DNA of 64,000 nt from an uncultured Christensenella sp. (GCA_910577815.1 CAJTNO010000004.1:62001-126000); one strand, 5' to 3'. Shown: positions 1-8,704, counted from the first letter of the stretch. Program-made: numbers and translations. Notes: generated by a model from the letters alone, not told the origin.

Positions 1-114
1 CGCGATTACTATGTACAGCCAAAAGCTGTCCATTAAGCCTTTGAGTTTTTCGACGATTTGCGCAAGGCTTCCGTTCAAGCCTTCGTCCGCCGCTAACAAA
101 TTTATATTAAACAC
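1..114 (-). CDS. Partial small membrane protein of the conjugative element (pilin-like?)
   Basis: This is the 5' end of a leftward gene that runs off the left edge; only 38 codons are visible. It would start with GTG at 114, about 11 bases after a GGAGG site at 126-130. The visible protein begins VFNINLLAADEGLNG, then a short amphipathic stretch, and enters a hydrophobic segment (SFWLYIVIA) at the edge. It is the last gene seen in the run relaxase, coupling protein, surface protein. Small VirB2-like or Maff2-type membrane proteins often sit there in Clostridial conjugative elements, so that role is an inference from position and hydrophobicity only. No family can be assigned from 38 residues. 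Confidence 0.45.
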   Translation of the reverse strand, partial: MFNINLLAADEGLNGSLAQIVEKLKGLMDSFWLYIVIA

Positions 115-132
115 TATTCTCTGTTCCTCCTC

Positions 133-1650
133 TTATTTCTGTGCTTTCTTTGCCTTGATTTTCTTGTATGCAATGAATCCGCCGACGCCGCCGAGCGCAA
201 GTACGACAAGAATTACAAACAACGCAATTGCCGTTCCGTTGCCGCCCTTTTTCGTTTCGGTTAAGTCCGTATTAGGCTCGTCGGGTTGGGGTTCGTCGGG
301 AATCGTAGGCTCGGTGGGCTGTTCGGGTTCGTCGGGCGTTGTAGGCTCATTGGGTTCGTCGGGTATTTCGGGTTCTTTCGGTTCGTCGGGATTTTCGGGC
401 TGTTCGGGTTCGGTAGGTTCAACGGGTTTTTCCTGCGCCATTACCACTACCGTCTTTAACTGTTCGCCGTTCTCGTCCGCAAGCGTGATAATGACTTGTC
501 CGTAAAACTCGGAATAGTCAATTTTGTTGCCCGTTTCTTTTCTCTCCGTTACGTTGCCTTCTTCGTCCGTGAAAGTTACCGCAAAGTATCCGCTTTTCTT
601 ATCGCCGCAGTTGCAAATGCGTAACACGATAAGGCTCATATTCTCGCTGTCGTCCATAGTCTGAATTTCGTAAGCGTGCTTATGAATTTCGGGGATGACG
701 GGTTCTTCGGGTTCGGGAATATATCCAATGTCGCCGCTCGTTACATAGTCCGAAAGATAGCTGTAATTGCAGTCCACACAAATATGGCGCGTATAGCCAA
801 GACTGTCGGGCGTTGCGGGGACAAGCACGTCCAAATACTTATGTCCTTTGGGCTGTACATAGTCCGTTACGAATCTGTCGCCGCAGTCATTACAAACATG
901 GTCGGTATAGCCGTAGGTTACGCACGTCGCCGCGTTTACCGTTTCGGTATAGGCGTGTCCGTTCGGCTCGGTATAGTCCGCGATATAACTGTCCGCGCAA
1001 GTCGCACAAGTGTAGGTCGTAAAGCCGCCCGTCAAGCAAGTAGGCTCGGTAATTACCGCTTCGTAGGTATGACCGAGCGCATCGATATAGTTGTCGAAAA
1101 ACACATCTTCGCAGACAGAACAGGTATGCTCGGTATATCCTCTGTCGGTACAAGTGGGTGCGACTTCGACTTCCTTATAATCGTGTCCGATTTCGTCCGT
1201 ATAGTTGTCCGAATACTCATAGCCGCATACGGTACAGAAATGCGTCGTATAGCCTTTATGAGTGCAAGTATTGGGTACGACTACCACCTCGAACGTATGT
1301 CCCTTTGCGCTTTCGGTCTGCTCGGTGTAAGTATGTCCGCAGTCCGTACACGAATACAGCGTATATCCCGCCGTCGTGCAAGTTGCCGCTACAACCGATT
1401 CGGTGTAGTTATGCCCTTTGGCATCCGTGTAGTTGTCTTGCTTTTCGTCGCCGCAGTCTGCGCAGATATATTTCGTATAGCCTTGATCGGTACACGTTGC
1501 CGCGACTTCCGTCTGTTCGTATGCGTGGTTACAGCCCGAATCCGCGCTTGCCGTTTTTGCCGTAGTAAAACCCGTACACAAAAAACCCGTAAAAAATAAC
1601 GCTACACTTGCCGCGAGCGTTACAACCGTTGATTTAATTGTTTTAGTCAT
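133..1650 (-). CDS. Cell-surface protein with seven 38-aa Cys-pair repeats and a P/E-rich stalk
   Basis: This is a 505-aa exported protein. I chose the ATG at 1650 because GGAGG lies 5 bases upstream; the open frame extends to 1731 without a better site. It has a signal peptide (residues 1-36), then seven tandem units of about 38 aa, each with the pattern GHxY, ATCT, GYTxYxCxxCG and DNYTD. Most carry three Cys: one alone and one CxxC pair; the seventh has lost the first Cys. A short beta domain with CNCG follows. Next come about 75 residues rich in Pro, Glu and Asp (EPEQPENPDEP type), a membrane helix (TAIALFVILVVLALGG) and a Lys-rich cytoplasmic end. There is no LPXTG motif, so it is membrane-anchored. 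Such CxxC repeats recur in gut Clostridial exoproteins. Its place just after the coupling-protein gene suggests an element-encoded mating or adhesion factor, which is an inference. Confidence 0.85.
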   Translation of the reverse strand: MTKTIKSTVVTLAASVALFFTGFLCTGFTTAKTASADSGCNHAYEQTEVAATCTDQGYTKYICADCGDEKQDNYTDAKGHNYTESVVAATCTTAGYTLYSCTDCGHTYTEQTESAKGHTFEVVVVPNTCTHKGYTTHFCTVCGYEYSDNYTDEIGHDYKEVEVAPTCTDRGYTEHTCSVCEDVFFDNYIDALGHTYEAVITEPTCLTGGFTTYTCATCADSYIADYTEPNGHAYTETVNAATCVTYGYTDHVCNDCGDRFVTDYVQPKGHKYLDVLVPATPDSLGYTRHICVDCNYSYLSDYVTSGDIGYIPEPEEPVIPEIHKHAYEIQTMDDSENMSLIVLRICNCGDKKSGYFAVTFTDEEGNVTERKETGNKIDYSEFYGQVIITLADENGEQLKTVVVMAQEKPVEPTEPEQPENPDEPKEPEIPDEPNEPTTPDEPEQPTEPTIPDEPQPDEPNTDLTETKKGGNGTAIALFVILVVLALGGVGGFIAYKKIKAKKAQK

Positions 1651-1666
1651 TATATCCTCCATAAAT

Positions 1667-3883
1667 TTATTTGTTCGCTTGGTTTTGAAGTTCCAAGAGT
1701 TTGGGTAGTTCGCCATTGATGTAGTCGGCAACTTCCCGTATCTTTTTCATCTTGTGCGGCTTGTTGTTGTAGTTCTCCTCAATCATAAACAGTAAAGCGA
1801 CGATACTGTTTAAGTCCGCATTTAACACCGCTTGCTTGTCGTCGGGGTTAAGCATATTCGCAAACTCTTGCAGTTTGAGTTGTATATTTTGCTCTATGCT
1901 TAACCACTTACAGTCAAGGTCGTCAAGTTTCTTTTGCCGCTCGATTTCTACGGCGTTCTCACGGTTTTCTTCTTCTACTATCGCCGTTAAGAGCCGTTCA
2001 TTCTCGTTGCCGCCGTTCTTGTTCGCTATATCGAAAACGTACTCGTTCTTATCGAACAGCACCGCTTCGCGCTTGGCAATACTCGCCTTACCCTCTTTGA
2101 AGTAAATATCTTTGAGTTCGTATGACGGTGTGAATACCGTCCATATAGGCTCGTAGCCACGCACCGATACAATGGCGTCGCCTTTCTCATTTCCGTTCAG
2201 TCGTTCAAGCATACCAACCGTTATAAGCGGTTGGTTGCTCGCGCCCGTATTGCTCGACGCAGGGTTTTCCGCGTTTGTATTGACCGAGAAATTTTTGACT
2301 TTCTTTTGTCCGCATAGTTCCGAAAACTCTTTGCGCGTGTCGCTGTCGTCCGAGCCGATAAAGATTTTTACGTTACAGTTGGTCTTGATAATATCGCCTA
2401 TGTCTTTACCGTACTTTGCCGTAAGCTGTGAATACGCTTGAAGTACAAACAAGAAGCGAATACCGCGTGAACGCGCTACCGTTACCATACCCTCGATATT
2501 GTCGAACTTGGGTAAGTTCGCAAACTCGTCAAGTATGAAGTAAGCGTTACGCTTTAATACCGCCGTGTCCGTCTGCTCTCTGCGCAAGTTCAAGTTCGCT
2601 TTCTCTACAAGCTCTTTATACATCTGCGTGATAAACAGCGTTACAAACCTATGGCGCGTAAACCTTTCGTCCGGCACGATAATAAATACCGCGCTCGGTT
2701 CTTCGTCGATATTTACAATGTCCAAATCGTTCTCGCTCGTAAGCGACATAATACCGTCGTCCGACAACTGTTGCATATAGCTGTTGACTTCCGACAAATA
2801 GCTCGTGAGCGTTTTGTCGCTTGTGATGAGTACCGTATTTACAAGTCCGCGTACCTTTGAAAATTCGTCGCGCCCTTTGAGTAGGTATTCCTTTAACGCC
2901 GTTGTATCTTCCGAGCAGTATTTAGTGATATTGTGGTAGATGTTGAAAAGCAAAAGCTGTTTTTCTTCCATCTTGCCCTTTATACAGTCCTCGCAAAACG
3001 CAAGCACCAATCCGAATATAAGGTTACGCGCACCTTCTTCCCAAGTCGGTTGGTCTTTGTTCTGAACGGGACACAAGGTATAAACAAGGTCTTGCGCGTT
3101 CTCGTAGATTTCGTCCTTTAACTCCTGCATCCTCGTCCGCGCGTCGCGTAACGATAAGAAAACTTCGCCTGCACCTATGTACTTTCCGTCCTTATGCTGC
3201 AAGTGATATTCGAGTTCCTTTACCAATCGGATACGGCGTATAAGCACGTTCATAGGATTCCACCGCTGTGAACTGTACGGTTCGCGCAAATCGAGTACCG
3301 ATATTTTATAACCGTCTTTGATTAGGTGGTTTGCGTGTTTTTCGTACAGTTCCTTTTTCGGATCGGATATGACAAGGCTCGGCTTGCCCTTACTCCGTGA
3401 TAACACGGAAATGTTTTGGTCAACGAAGCCCGTCGTTTTACCACTACCCGTCGTTCCGACGATCAGCGCGTGAAGTTGGCTCGTCGTGATAATTTCCAAT
3501 TCCTTGCCTTTCTTTTCCGCGCCAATTACTATTCCGTCGTTTCTCTCTTGCGCGCCGTTCCAATTCGTTACCGTAAACTCTTTCAGTTTTTTCAACCGTT
3601 TCGCCGACAGCCACTCGGTATCTTCCAAGTCGTTCTCTTTGAGCGCGATATTTTGCGCGTCGATTCGGTAAAGCATAAGAAAGCCGACAAGCAACAGTCC
3701 GTTGACTACTCCAACCGTAAGCCAATAGTTCTTGTTGCCGAATATGCCGCCGAAGTCCTTACCGAACAAAGCAAACAAAAACGCTACAAGCACGCTTACG
3801 AACACCGCGATAAAACCGCCGACCGTAGCCCAAGTTTTCCAAGACTTTTTCTTTCTGTGCTTAAATGCTTCTTTTCTATTCAA
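1667..3883 (-). CDS. VirD4/TraG-type conjugative coupling ATPase
   Basis: This 738-aa protein couples the relaxosome to the mating pore and pumps the relaxase-bound strand through the membrane. Two membrane helices lie near residues 20-45 and 53-72. Walker A (VGTTGSGKT) is near residue 143 and Walker B (YFILDEFANLP) near 447, followed by the conserved RSRGIRFLFVLQAYSQL stretch. Length and layout match the short Gram-positive coupling proteins. The start codon is TTG at 3883 and overlaps the relaxase stop by one base pair step (TTGA), so the two are probably translationally coupled; a GGAGGAG site lies 11-13 bases upstream. The C-terminal 130 residues are coiled-coil-like and element-specific. 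Confidence 0.95.
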   Translation of the reverse strand: MNRKEAFKHRKKKSWKTWATVGGFIAVFVSVLVAFLFALFGKDFGGIFGNKNYWLTVGVVNGLLLVGFLMLYRIDAQNIALKENDLEDTEWLSAKRLKKLKEFTVTNWNGAQERNDGIVIGAEKKGKELEIITTSQLHALIVGTTGSGKTTGFVDQNISVLSRSKGKPSLVISDPKKELYEKHANHLIKDGYKISVLDLREPYSSQRWNPMNVLIRRIRLVKELEYHLQHKDGKYIGAGEVFLSLRDARTRMQELKDEIYENAQDLVYTLCPVQNKDQPTWEEGARNLIFGLVLAFCEDCIKGKMEEKQLLLFNIYHNITKYCSEDTTALKEYLLKGRDEFSKVRGLVNTVLITSDKTLTSYLSEVNSYMQQLSDDGIMSLTSENDLDIVNIDEEPSAVFIIVPDERFTRHRFVTLFITQMYKELVEKANLNLRREQTDTAVLKRNAYFILDEFANLPKFDNIEGMVTVARSRGIRFLFVLQAYSQLTAKYGKDIGDIIKTNCNVKIFIGSDDSDTRKEFSELCGQKKVKNFSVNTNAENPASSNTGASNQPLITVGMLERLNGNEKGDAIVSVRGYEPIWTVFTPSYELKDIYFKEGKASIAKREAVLFDKNEYVFDIANKNGGNENERLLTAIVEEENRENAVEIERQKKLDDLDCKWLSIEQNIQLKLQEFANMLNPDDKQAVLNADLNSIVALLFMIEENYNNKPHKMKKIREVADYINGELPKLLELQNQANK

Positions 3884-5211
3884 TACTTGTTGTTCTCCTC
3901 CTTTTTAGATTGTTGCGTTTCCGCTTGCGCTTCCTCTCTTTCGCGCTCGATTTCCTTTTCAATGTCTTGTAAGCGGTGCGAAAAGTCGCGCTCTATAAGC
4001 TCGCTTTCTTGCCCGAAAGAGTGAAAGAATTTATCCAAACGCCGCCCCACGTTTCGTTTCGATATACAGAGCCTGCGTTTGAGCTTATTGTCGTTTGTCT
4101 TGTACCGCTTGTTCGGATCACGCTCGAAGTATTCGGGCTTTATAAACTTGCAAAGGTTAAGTACAAGATTGCCCTGTCTGCGCTTGTAGTCCGCTTCGAT
4201 TGCTTCGATTATCTTGATATGGCTTTCGTCAATCTTGTGATGATACTTCGGCAGTTCGCGTTCTATCGTCTGCGGCGAAGTGTTCGCGCCCGACAGCGCG
4301 TATTCCTTTCCGCAGATATTCTCAATGACGCGCCGCTTTTCGTCAAGCCGTTCGTAAAACCGCAAGTCTGCTTTCCGTGCTGTCTTGTCGTGGTCGAGAA
4401 GCATTTTTACGATTTTGTCTACGCGCGGTCTGAACGCTTCCATATCTTTGCTTCCGTAGGTCAGCCTACCCGTTTTCGGCAAGTCTTTCGCAAGCGACAA
4501 GATTTCCTGCTTGATTTCGTCCGTGCTATACATAGCCGTTTTCACGCAAGTCATATTCCGTAGCTTTTTCAGACTGTCGTCCCTTGCCTTGTGAAGCTTG
4601 TCGCGCTCGTCGTCCGCAAACAGTCCGAGCCGTACAAACATATTGTCTATTGCCGCGCCGCTTATCTTGCCTTTCGTTCGATAGCCAAGCGTTCCGTCGT
4701 TGTTCTTGAATTTCGGCTCTTTCTCCCAAAATACAAAATGAATATGTAGATGGTGCGGTCGATCAAAATGCAAGGCGCACATCAAGTCGATATTGTTCGG
4801 GTTAAGTCCCGACTCGCGCAAGAACGTAGGAAAGATATTTTTGACAAGTTGTATGCACTTGTCGGGCGTGTCTATCTTTTCGGAATCGTGTTCGTTAAAC
4901 GATATAAAGCCGTGCCAAATATTGCCCTTGTTGGCTTTCGCCCGTGCTTTCATTTCGTCAACTTCTTCCTGCGGTATCATACCGTTTTGATTAAACACGC
5001 CCGTGCTTTTCTGCAAATACTCTAATGCCGTGAATTTATTGCCTACGCGCTTGCCCTCCGTAGTGATGTAGTCGTACACGTTCTTCTCGCCCGACATATC
5101 GTAAAAAGCACGTTCCGTCGCGTTCTTGTTTCTGTCATAGTCCGACGCTTTTTTCGACAGCGAATACGGTGTGTATTTCAAGTCGAATATAATCGGTTGG
5201 TTGTTAGCCAT
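3880..5211 (-). CDS. MobL-type HUH relaxase
   Basis: This 443-aa relaxase would nick the origin of transfer and stay covalently bound to the 5' end of the transferred strand. The metal-binding core is the cluster HFDRPHHLHIHFVFWEKEP near residues 148-166, the three-His pattern of HUH relaxases. Several candidate nucleophilic tyrosines lie in the first 60 residues (KYTPYS, SDYDR). The long charged helical C-terminus (about 330-443) resembles the MobL/RelLS20-like group of Firmicutes. The ATG at 5211 overlaps the stop of the upstream accessory gene (TAATG), and the stop overlaps the coupling-protein start, giving a tight three-gene transfer cassette. The exact MOB subclass is inferred from motif style, not a search. 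Confidence 0.9.
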   Translation of the reverse strand: MANNQPIIFDLKYTPYSLSKKASDYDRNKNATERAFYDMSGEKNVYDYITTEGKRVGNKFTALEYLQKSTGVFNQNGMIPQEEVDEMKARAKANKGNIWHGFISFNEHDSEKIDTPDKCIQLVKNIFPTFLRESGLNPNNIDLMCALHFDRPHHLHIHFVFWEKEPKFKNNDGTLGYRTKGKISGAAIDNMFVRLGLFADDERDKLHKARDDSLKKLRNMTCVKTAMYSTDEIKQEILSLAKDLPKTGRLTYGSKDMEAFRPRVDKIVKMLLDHDKTARKADLRFYERLDEKRRVIENICGKEYALSGANTSPQTIERELPKYHHKIDESHIKIIEAIEADYKRRQGNLVLNLCKFIKPEYFERDPNKRYKTNDNKLKRRLCISKRNVGRRLDKFFHSFGQESELIERDFSHRLQDIEKEIEREREEAQAETQQSKKEENNKY

Positions 5212-5693
5212 TAGTCCTCCTCGTCCATTTCGTTCAACCTGTCTATCTCGTACTTCGTCATATAGGTCGGCGTGTCGCGCATAGCACCGCTGTCAAACTT
5301 AATCGCCGACGGCGGCTTGCCTTTCAGCTCTGCGCTCTTTGCGTTAAACAGCGAACATACAAGCGATTTACTTATTGTCGTGTTCATTATGATTTCTTGT
5401 AACAGTCGCACTACTTCCGCAATGTGTTCGTAGTGGTCGTTCTCCGTACTTATCTGAACAGCCGATTTTTCCGTCGGCTGTTCGTAAGGCTCGGCGTTCA
5501 AGGTTTTCTCCCCAAACTCGTCCTCGATAAGTTTCGGCAGTCCGTATGACAGCGCGTTGTTCAGTACGCTTGCTCGGTTGTTCGCATAGTGCGGCAAAGT
5601 CATAAGGCGGTCTATCATCTGCCAATTTTCCTCGTCGCGTAAACGAAAGTAAATACTCGCGTTGTGCGCCGATTGTTTCAGTTTTCTGCCCAT
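5211..5693 (-). CDS. Relaxosome accessory protein, ribbon-helix-helix-like
   Basis: This 160-aa protein probably binds the origin of transfer and recruits the relaxase. I chose the ATG at 5693 (MGRKLKQSAHNASIYFRL) because GGGAG lies about 5-7 bases upstream; an in-frame TTG 60 bases earlier has no site. Residues 10-60 read as a short beta strand (ASIYFRLRD) followed by two helices ending in a LPKLI segment, the layout of MobC-like ribbon-helix-helix proteins. A middle linker is rich in Glu and Thr. The gene ends in a TAATG overlap with the relaxase. The candidate oriT inverted repeat lies just upstream, as expected for such a protein. The fold is inferred. Confidence 0.72.
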   Translation of the reverse strand: MGRKLKQSAHNASIYFRLRDEENWQMIDRLMTLPHYANNRASVLNNALSYGLPKLIEDEFGEKTLNAEPYEQPTEKSAVQISTENDHYEHIAEVVRLLQEIIMNTTISKSLVCSLFNAKSAELKGKPPSAIKFDSGAMRDTPTYMTKYEIDRLNEMDEED

Positions 5694-5757
5694 ATTCTCT
5701 CCCAAGAAAATCGGGTTTCCCGATTGTTCCGTGAGCCGCACGGCAAACTTCAAAATT

Positions 5758-5822
5758 GACTAAATCTTTGATTTTGGCTATTTTCTTTACCTGCTTGCAA
5801 AGTTTACGATTTAGCCAAAATC
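5758..5822. other. Candidate origin of transfer (oriT) with an 11-bp perfect inverted repeat
   Basis: The gap 5694-5850 between the relaxosome accessory gene and the DUF6291 gene contains GATTTTGGCTA (5770-5780) and its exact reverse complement TAGCCAAAATC (5812-5822), separated by 31 bases. Outer imperfect matches (ACTAAATC near 5759, GATTTAG near 5809) add to the symmetry. An intergenic inverted repeat directly upstream of a ribbon-helix-helix gene and a relaxase is the usual setting of an oriT in mobile elements of Firmicutes. The nick site cannot be placed from sequence alone. Confidence 0.42.
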
Positions 5823-5850
5823 GGTCGAATAGTCCTATACGAAGTTTCCG

Positions 5851-6318
5851 CTATACCGCCTGTTGGTCGTCTTTGCTCGCGGTAGAGTTTTTCTTGCCGC
5901 CGTTGGCGTTTACCGTTTTAGGTCGTCTGCCCCGTTTCTTATGCGTTACGGGCTTGTCGTTTTGCGCCGTTTCTTCCGCCGCGCCCTGCGCGTCTGCCGA
6001 TACGATAATAAGTTGCGATACCACATTAGTTTCGCTTACCGATACTTCTTCGGTCGTTACTCTCTGGCGCATACCCTTATACTTTTCTGCGACAATCGCG
6101 CCGCCGAGTTTGCCGTTTTCTCTGTCGCGTATTTCCGTATCGAGCGCGGCTTTAACGTAAACGAATACGCCCTTTAAGTATTCGTCCTTACTCTCCATAG
6201 GCTTCCCATTAAATACATAGCCGCACACGGCTTTTATAAATTCGCCCGCTTGTTTGTCCGTCATTTGTTCGACAAGATTGCCGAACGACTTTTTGAATTT
6301 GAAGTTTTGTTCTTTCAT
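5851..6318 (-). CDS. DUF6291-like element protein
   Basis: This 155-aa protein starts at an ATG with AAGGAG 5 bases upstream. Residues 1-75 show the pattern of the DUF6291 family found in phages and conjugative elements: FKKSFGNLVEQMTDKQAGEFIKA is followed by a short helix ending in FVYVKAALDTEIRDRENGKLGG. The C-terminal half is low complexity, with basic stretches (KKRGRRPKT) that could contact nucleic acid. The family function is unknown; in phages the related domain often sits near replication genes. It lies between the candidate oriT and an MT-A70 methyltransferase. Confidence 0.72.
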   Translation of the reverse strand: MKEQNFKFKKSFGNLVEQMTDKQAGEFIKAVCGYVFNGKPMESKDEYLKGVFVYVKAALDTEIRDRENGKLGGAIVAEKYKGMRQRVTTEEVSVSETNVVSQLIIVSADAQGAAEETAQNDKPVTHKKRGRRPKTVNANGGKKNSTASKDDQQAV

Positions 6319-6335
6319 TTTTGCTCCTTGTGATT

Positions 6336-6884
6336 TTAGATTTCGTTACCCCAACAATCCCACCCATCTGCATACTGTCTTGCAAACAACTCTATTCTCG
6401 GTCTGTCCCCGAACAGTTTTACAATGCGTTCTCTTATAATAGGCGGTTTTACAGAATGTCCCAATCGCGGGTGCATAACAATTTGCCGTACTGTTTTATC
6501 TGTGCTTTTAATGTGTCCGCGCATACCGAGCAAACACAATTCCGCGTTAGATTTCGTATAACTTCCCATACCCGCAAGCGGGCTGCCGTCTTTCTTTGTT
6601 TTTACCCAAGTGAACGCGCACGTTTTATATTTGAAGCCCCACGCTTTCATTACTTTTATCGCGTCGGGTAAACACGGCATCGTCGCCCACATAAACAGTG
6701 CACAATTTTTATCTGCCAGCCTCTTAATATCAAGCGCACATATCTCATTGGTCGGCATTGTGCCGTAATGTTTTTCGGGCGCAAAGTGTCCGCCGTTCTT
6801 TCCCTTGCCCCACGCATACGCCCACGGCGGATCTGCATAAATGATTTCGTACCGCTTGTCCGTAGAAAAAATATCTTCTCTCAT
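6336..6884 (-). CDS. MT-A70 family adenine methyltransferase
   Basis: This 182-aa S-adenosylmethionine-dependent methyltransferase carries the catalytic DPPW motif at its N-terminus (YEIIYADPPWAYAWGKGKNG, residues 13-32). A Rossmann-type core follows (LFMWATMPCLPDAIKVMKAW, FTWVKTKKDG) and a C-terminal GDRPRIELFARQ motif typical of the family. Such enzymes make N6-methyladenine in DNA and on mobile elements probably protect the incoming DNA from restriction. The ATG at 6884 overlaps the stop of the ArdC-like gene (TAATG), so both anti-restriction activities are translated together. Confidence 0.92.
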   Translation of the reverse strand: MREDIFSTDKRYEIIYADPPWAYAWGKGKNGGHFAPEKHYGTMPTNEICALDIKRLADKNCALFMWATMPCLPDAIKVMKAWGFKYKTCAFTWVKTKKDGSPLAGMGSYTKSNAELCLLGMRGHIKSTDKTVRQIVMHPRLGHSVKPPIIRERIVKLFGDRPRIELFARQYADGWDCWGNEI

Positions 6885-8560
6885 TATGTTTTTGCATTTG
6901 CTCCAAAATGTTTTTTACTTACGCTTTCTCGTGCCGGTACAACCGCAATATTGCCTTTGAGTCTGTCAATCCGCTCTATCGACTGCCTTGCCATAATCTC
7001 GTATAAAGCATTAGGCTTTTCGTCGCGGTATTGCCCCGACGACTTAAACACGCGCATAAGTTGTTCCGCGTCGCCGCCAACAAACATAGCAAGTCGCGCC
7101 ATTAAAGCTCGCTCGTCTTTTTCTTCGTTGCCGAACATCGTCTTGCCGTTATACAACTTCTCAAACTGCTCGCCGCCGCGTGTGCGCTTCGCGCGTTCGA
7201 CCACATCAATATCGCTCATCCGCGTTAAACTTTCCACGCCGCGCTCCGTCATATCTACGGGCTTGCTTCGTGCGGTTGCTCTCGAGGCGATTATCGACGG
7301 CAGAACGTACATAGGGCGTTCCTCGCGTTCCGCTCGTCTGCCCTCTGCCTTTGCGCGTTTCTCGCTTATATCCTGCAACTGCTCAACGCTTACCTCGTAA
7401 AACTCTTTGTCTTTCCACGCGGGCAACTCTTTGACTCTATCGAACTCGGCAAGCATTTCGCCCCTATCTTTATAAGTGGTAGGAAGCATAGCCGTAGTCT
7501 GACTGTAACCGCTCGCCATACGAACACCGTAAACGGTATCGCCCAATTCGTCGGTGTCCTCGACCATGGCATACGGCTCGGAGTTTTCCATACGTTCGGC
7601 TTCCGCTTCTTTGGTTGCGATAAACCGCGTGATTTTCTCCGCGTCGGCTATCGCCGTGAACAGCGCGTCGGGGTTTTCCTTTATCTTGTCATGCCACTCT
7701 TTGATATAGCGGCTGTTGTTTTCAATGTGCTTTTCGCTTACCGCTATTTCCAAGTCTTGTTCCAAGAACATCGCCGCAAGCTCGGCGCGTAATTCTTCGA
7801 GCGCGTATTTTTCCGAGCCGAACGCGCCCGACAAATCTCTGTTGAGCCGCGATTCGTGTCCCGTACTATGTCCAATTTCGTGAAAATTCGTGCCGTAAAA
7901 CTCGTGTAGTGTTTTGAACGATTCGCGCTGTGGTGCGTGTATCTCGTCGCTACTCGGTCTGTAAAACGCGCTGTCGCCGCCGTAAACAATCTTTGCTTCG
8001 TAGTCGTTCCAATGCCCTAACAGCTTCTCGGCGCGTTCCACTTTCTCGCTCGGATCAATCGTCCGTTTCTCGCGTTCGGGTATGCCATCGATAATGTCGC
8101 CGTTGAATACGCGGAAGTATTTCCGCATAGGACGAACATTGTCTTGCATATACTCGTCGCGCTCGCTTTCGGTCATTCCGTCAAGCGTGCTTCTGTCAAA
8201 CGCCTTTTTCGTTTCTTTGTCGTACAGCTCGTAAAACTCTATTGTTACGCCTGCATCCTTGCCGCGACTTCGCCCTTCCTCGTCTTTCTTAAAACTCCAA
8301 CCTCTGTCGTTTATCTGATTAAAGGTCGCCCATCGGTTGTCCATGTAACCGCGTTCCATTGCGATAAGCGACAAGAAAAGATTGTTGATGCCCTGATAAC
8401 GCTTTCCCGTCGCGGCAGATATGGGTACGCCCATATCTGCCCAACCTTGTTCCCAAAAGCCTTTGCCGTTTTCAAGGTTTTTAAGTACCATATCAACAAG
8501 GGCTTTTCTCTGCGGAGTGAGTTTGTCGTAAGCGTTATTCTTCTCCGTGTTCTCGCTCAA
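6884..8560 (-). CDS. ArdC-like antirestriction protein: ssDNA-binding domain, zincin and NrS-1-type helix bundle
   Basis: This 558-aa protein has the ArdC ssDNA-binding domain at residues about 10-150 (KGFWEQGWADMGVPISAATG, YQGINNLFLSL). A zincin metallopeptidase core follows, with HEIGHSTGH near residue 227 and the downstream glutamate motif EELRAELAAMF. A C-terminal helical domain at about 440-530 (LTRMSDIDVVERAKR, QLMRVFKSSGQYR) closely matches the C-terminus of the 3,948-aa neighbour. ArdC proteins protect entering single-stranded DNA from host restriction during conjugation. The start is TTG at 8560, with an AGGAGG about 12 bases upstream inside the end of the small upstream gene, which it overlaps by 26 bases. 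It is a polyvalent-protein type known from conjugative elements. Confidence 0.92.
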   Translation of the reverse strand: MSENTEKNNAYDKLTPQRKALVDMVLKNLENGKGFWEQGWADMGVPISAATGKRYQGINNLFLSLIAMERGYMDNRWATFNQINDRGWSFKKDEEGRSRGKDAGVTIEFYELYDKETKKAFDRSTLDGMTESERDEYMQDNVRPMRKYFRVFNGDIIDGIPEREKRTIDPSEKVERAEKLLGHWNDYEAKIVYGGDSAFYRPSSDEIHAPQRESFKTLHEFYGTNFHEIGHSTGHESRLNRDLSGAFGSEKYALEELRAELAAMFLEQDLEIAVSEKHIENNSRYIKEWHDKIKENPDALFTAIADAEKITRFIATKEAEAERMENSEPYAMVEDTDELGDTVYGVRMASGYSQTTAMLPTTYKDRGEMLAEFDRVKELPAWKDKEFYEVSVEQLQDISEKRAKAEGRRAEREERPMYVLPSIIASRATARSKPVDMTERGVESLTRMSDIDVVERAKRTRGGEQFEKLYNGKTMFGNEEKDERALMARLAMFVGGDAEQLMRVFKSSGQYRDEKPNALYEIMARQSIERIDRLKGNIAVVPARESVSKKHFGANAKT

Positions 8561-8693
8561 ATCTTACCTTTACCTCCTCTATCATAATCGGCTCGCCGAA
8601 CTCATACCCTTTGTCGTCTGTGTCGATAAGGTCTAAAAGGTCGTAGCCTTTCGGCACTACGATTTCGGGAGTATCTTTATTCTTGTGTTTCAT
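8535..8693 (-). CDS. 52-aa acidic element protein
   Basis: This small gene lies between the giant polyvalent protein and the ArdC-like protein. It runs from ATG 8693 to TAA 8535 and has an excellent AGGAGG 5 bases upstream. The protein begins MKHKNKDTPEIVVPKGYDLL and ends EEVKVRFEREHGEE; it is acidic and has no membrane segment or Cys. Its 3' end overlaps the start of the ArdC-like gene, so it may couple translation of that gene. I do not recognise a family. Confidence 0.7.
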   Translation of the reverse strand: MKHKNKDTPEIVVPKGYDLLDLIDTDDKGYEFGEPIMIEEVKVRFEREHGEE

Positions 8694-8704
8694 TTACACC
8701 TCCT

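Noticed and set aside
11..505. Ser/Gly-rich open frame on the plus strand
   Set aside because: It is the complement of the Pro/Glu-rich stalk of the surface protein on the minus strand and has no ribosome-binding site.
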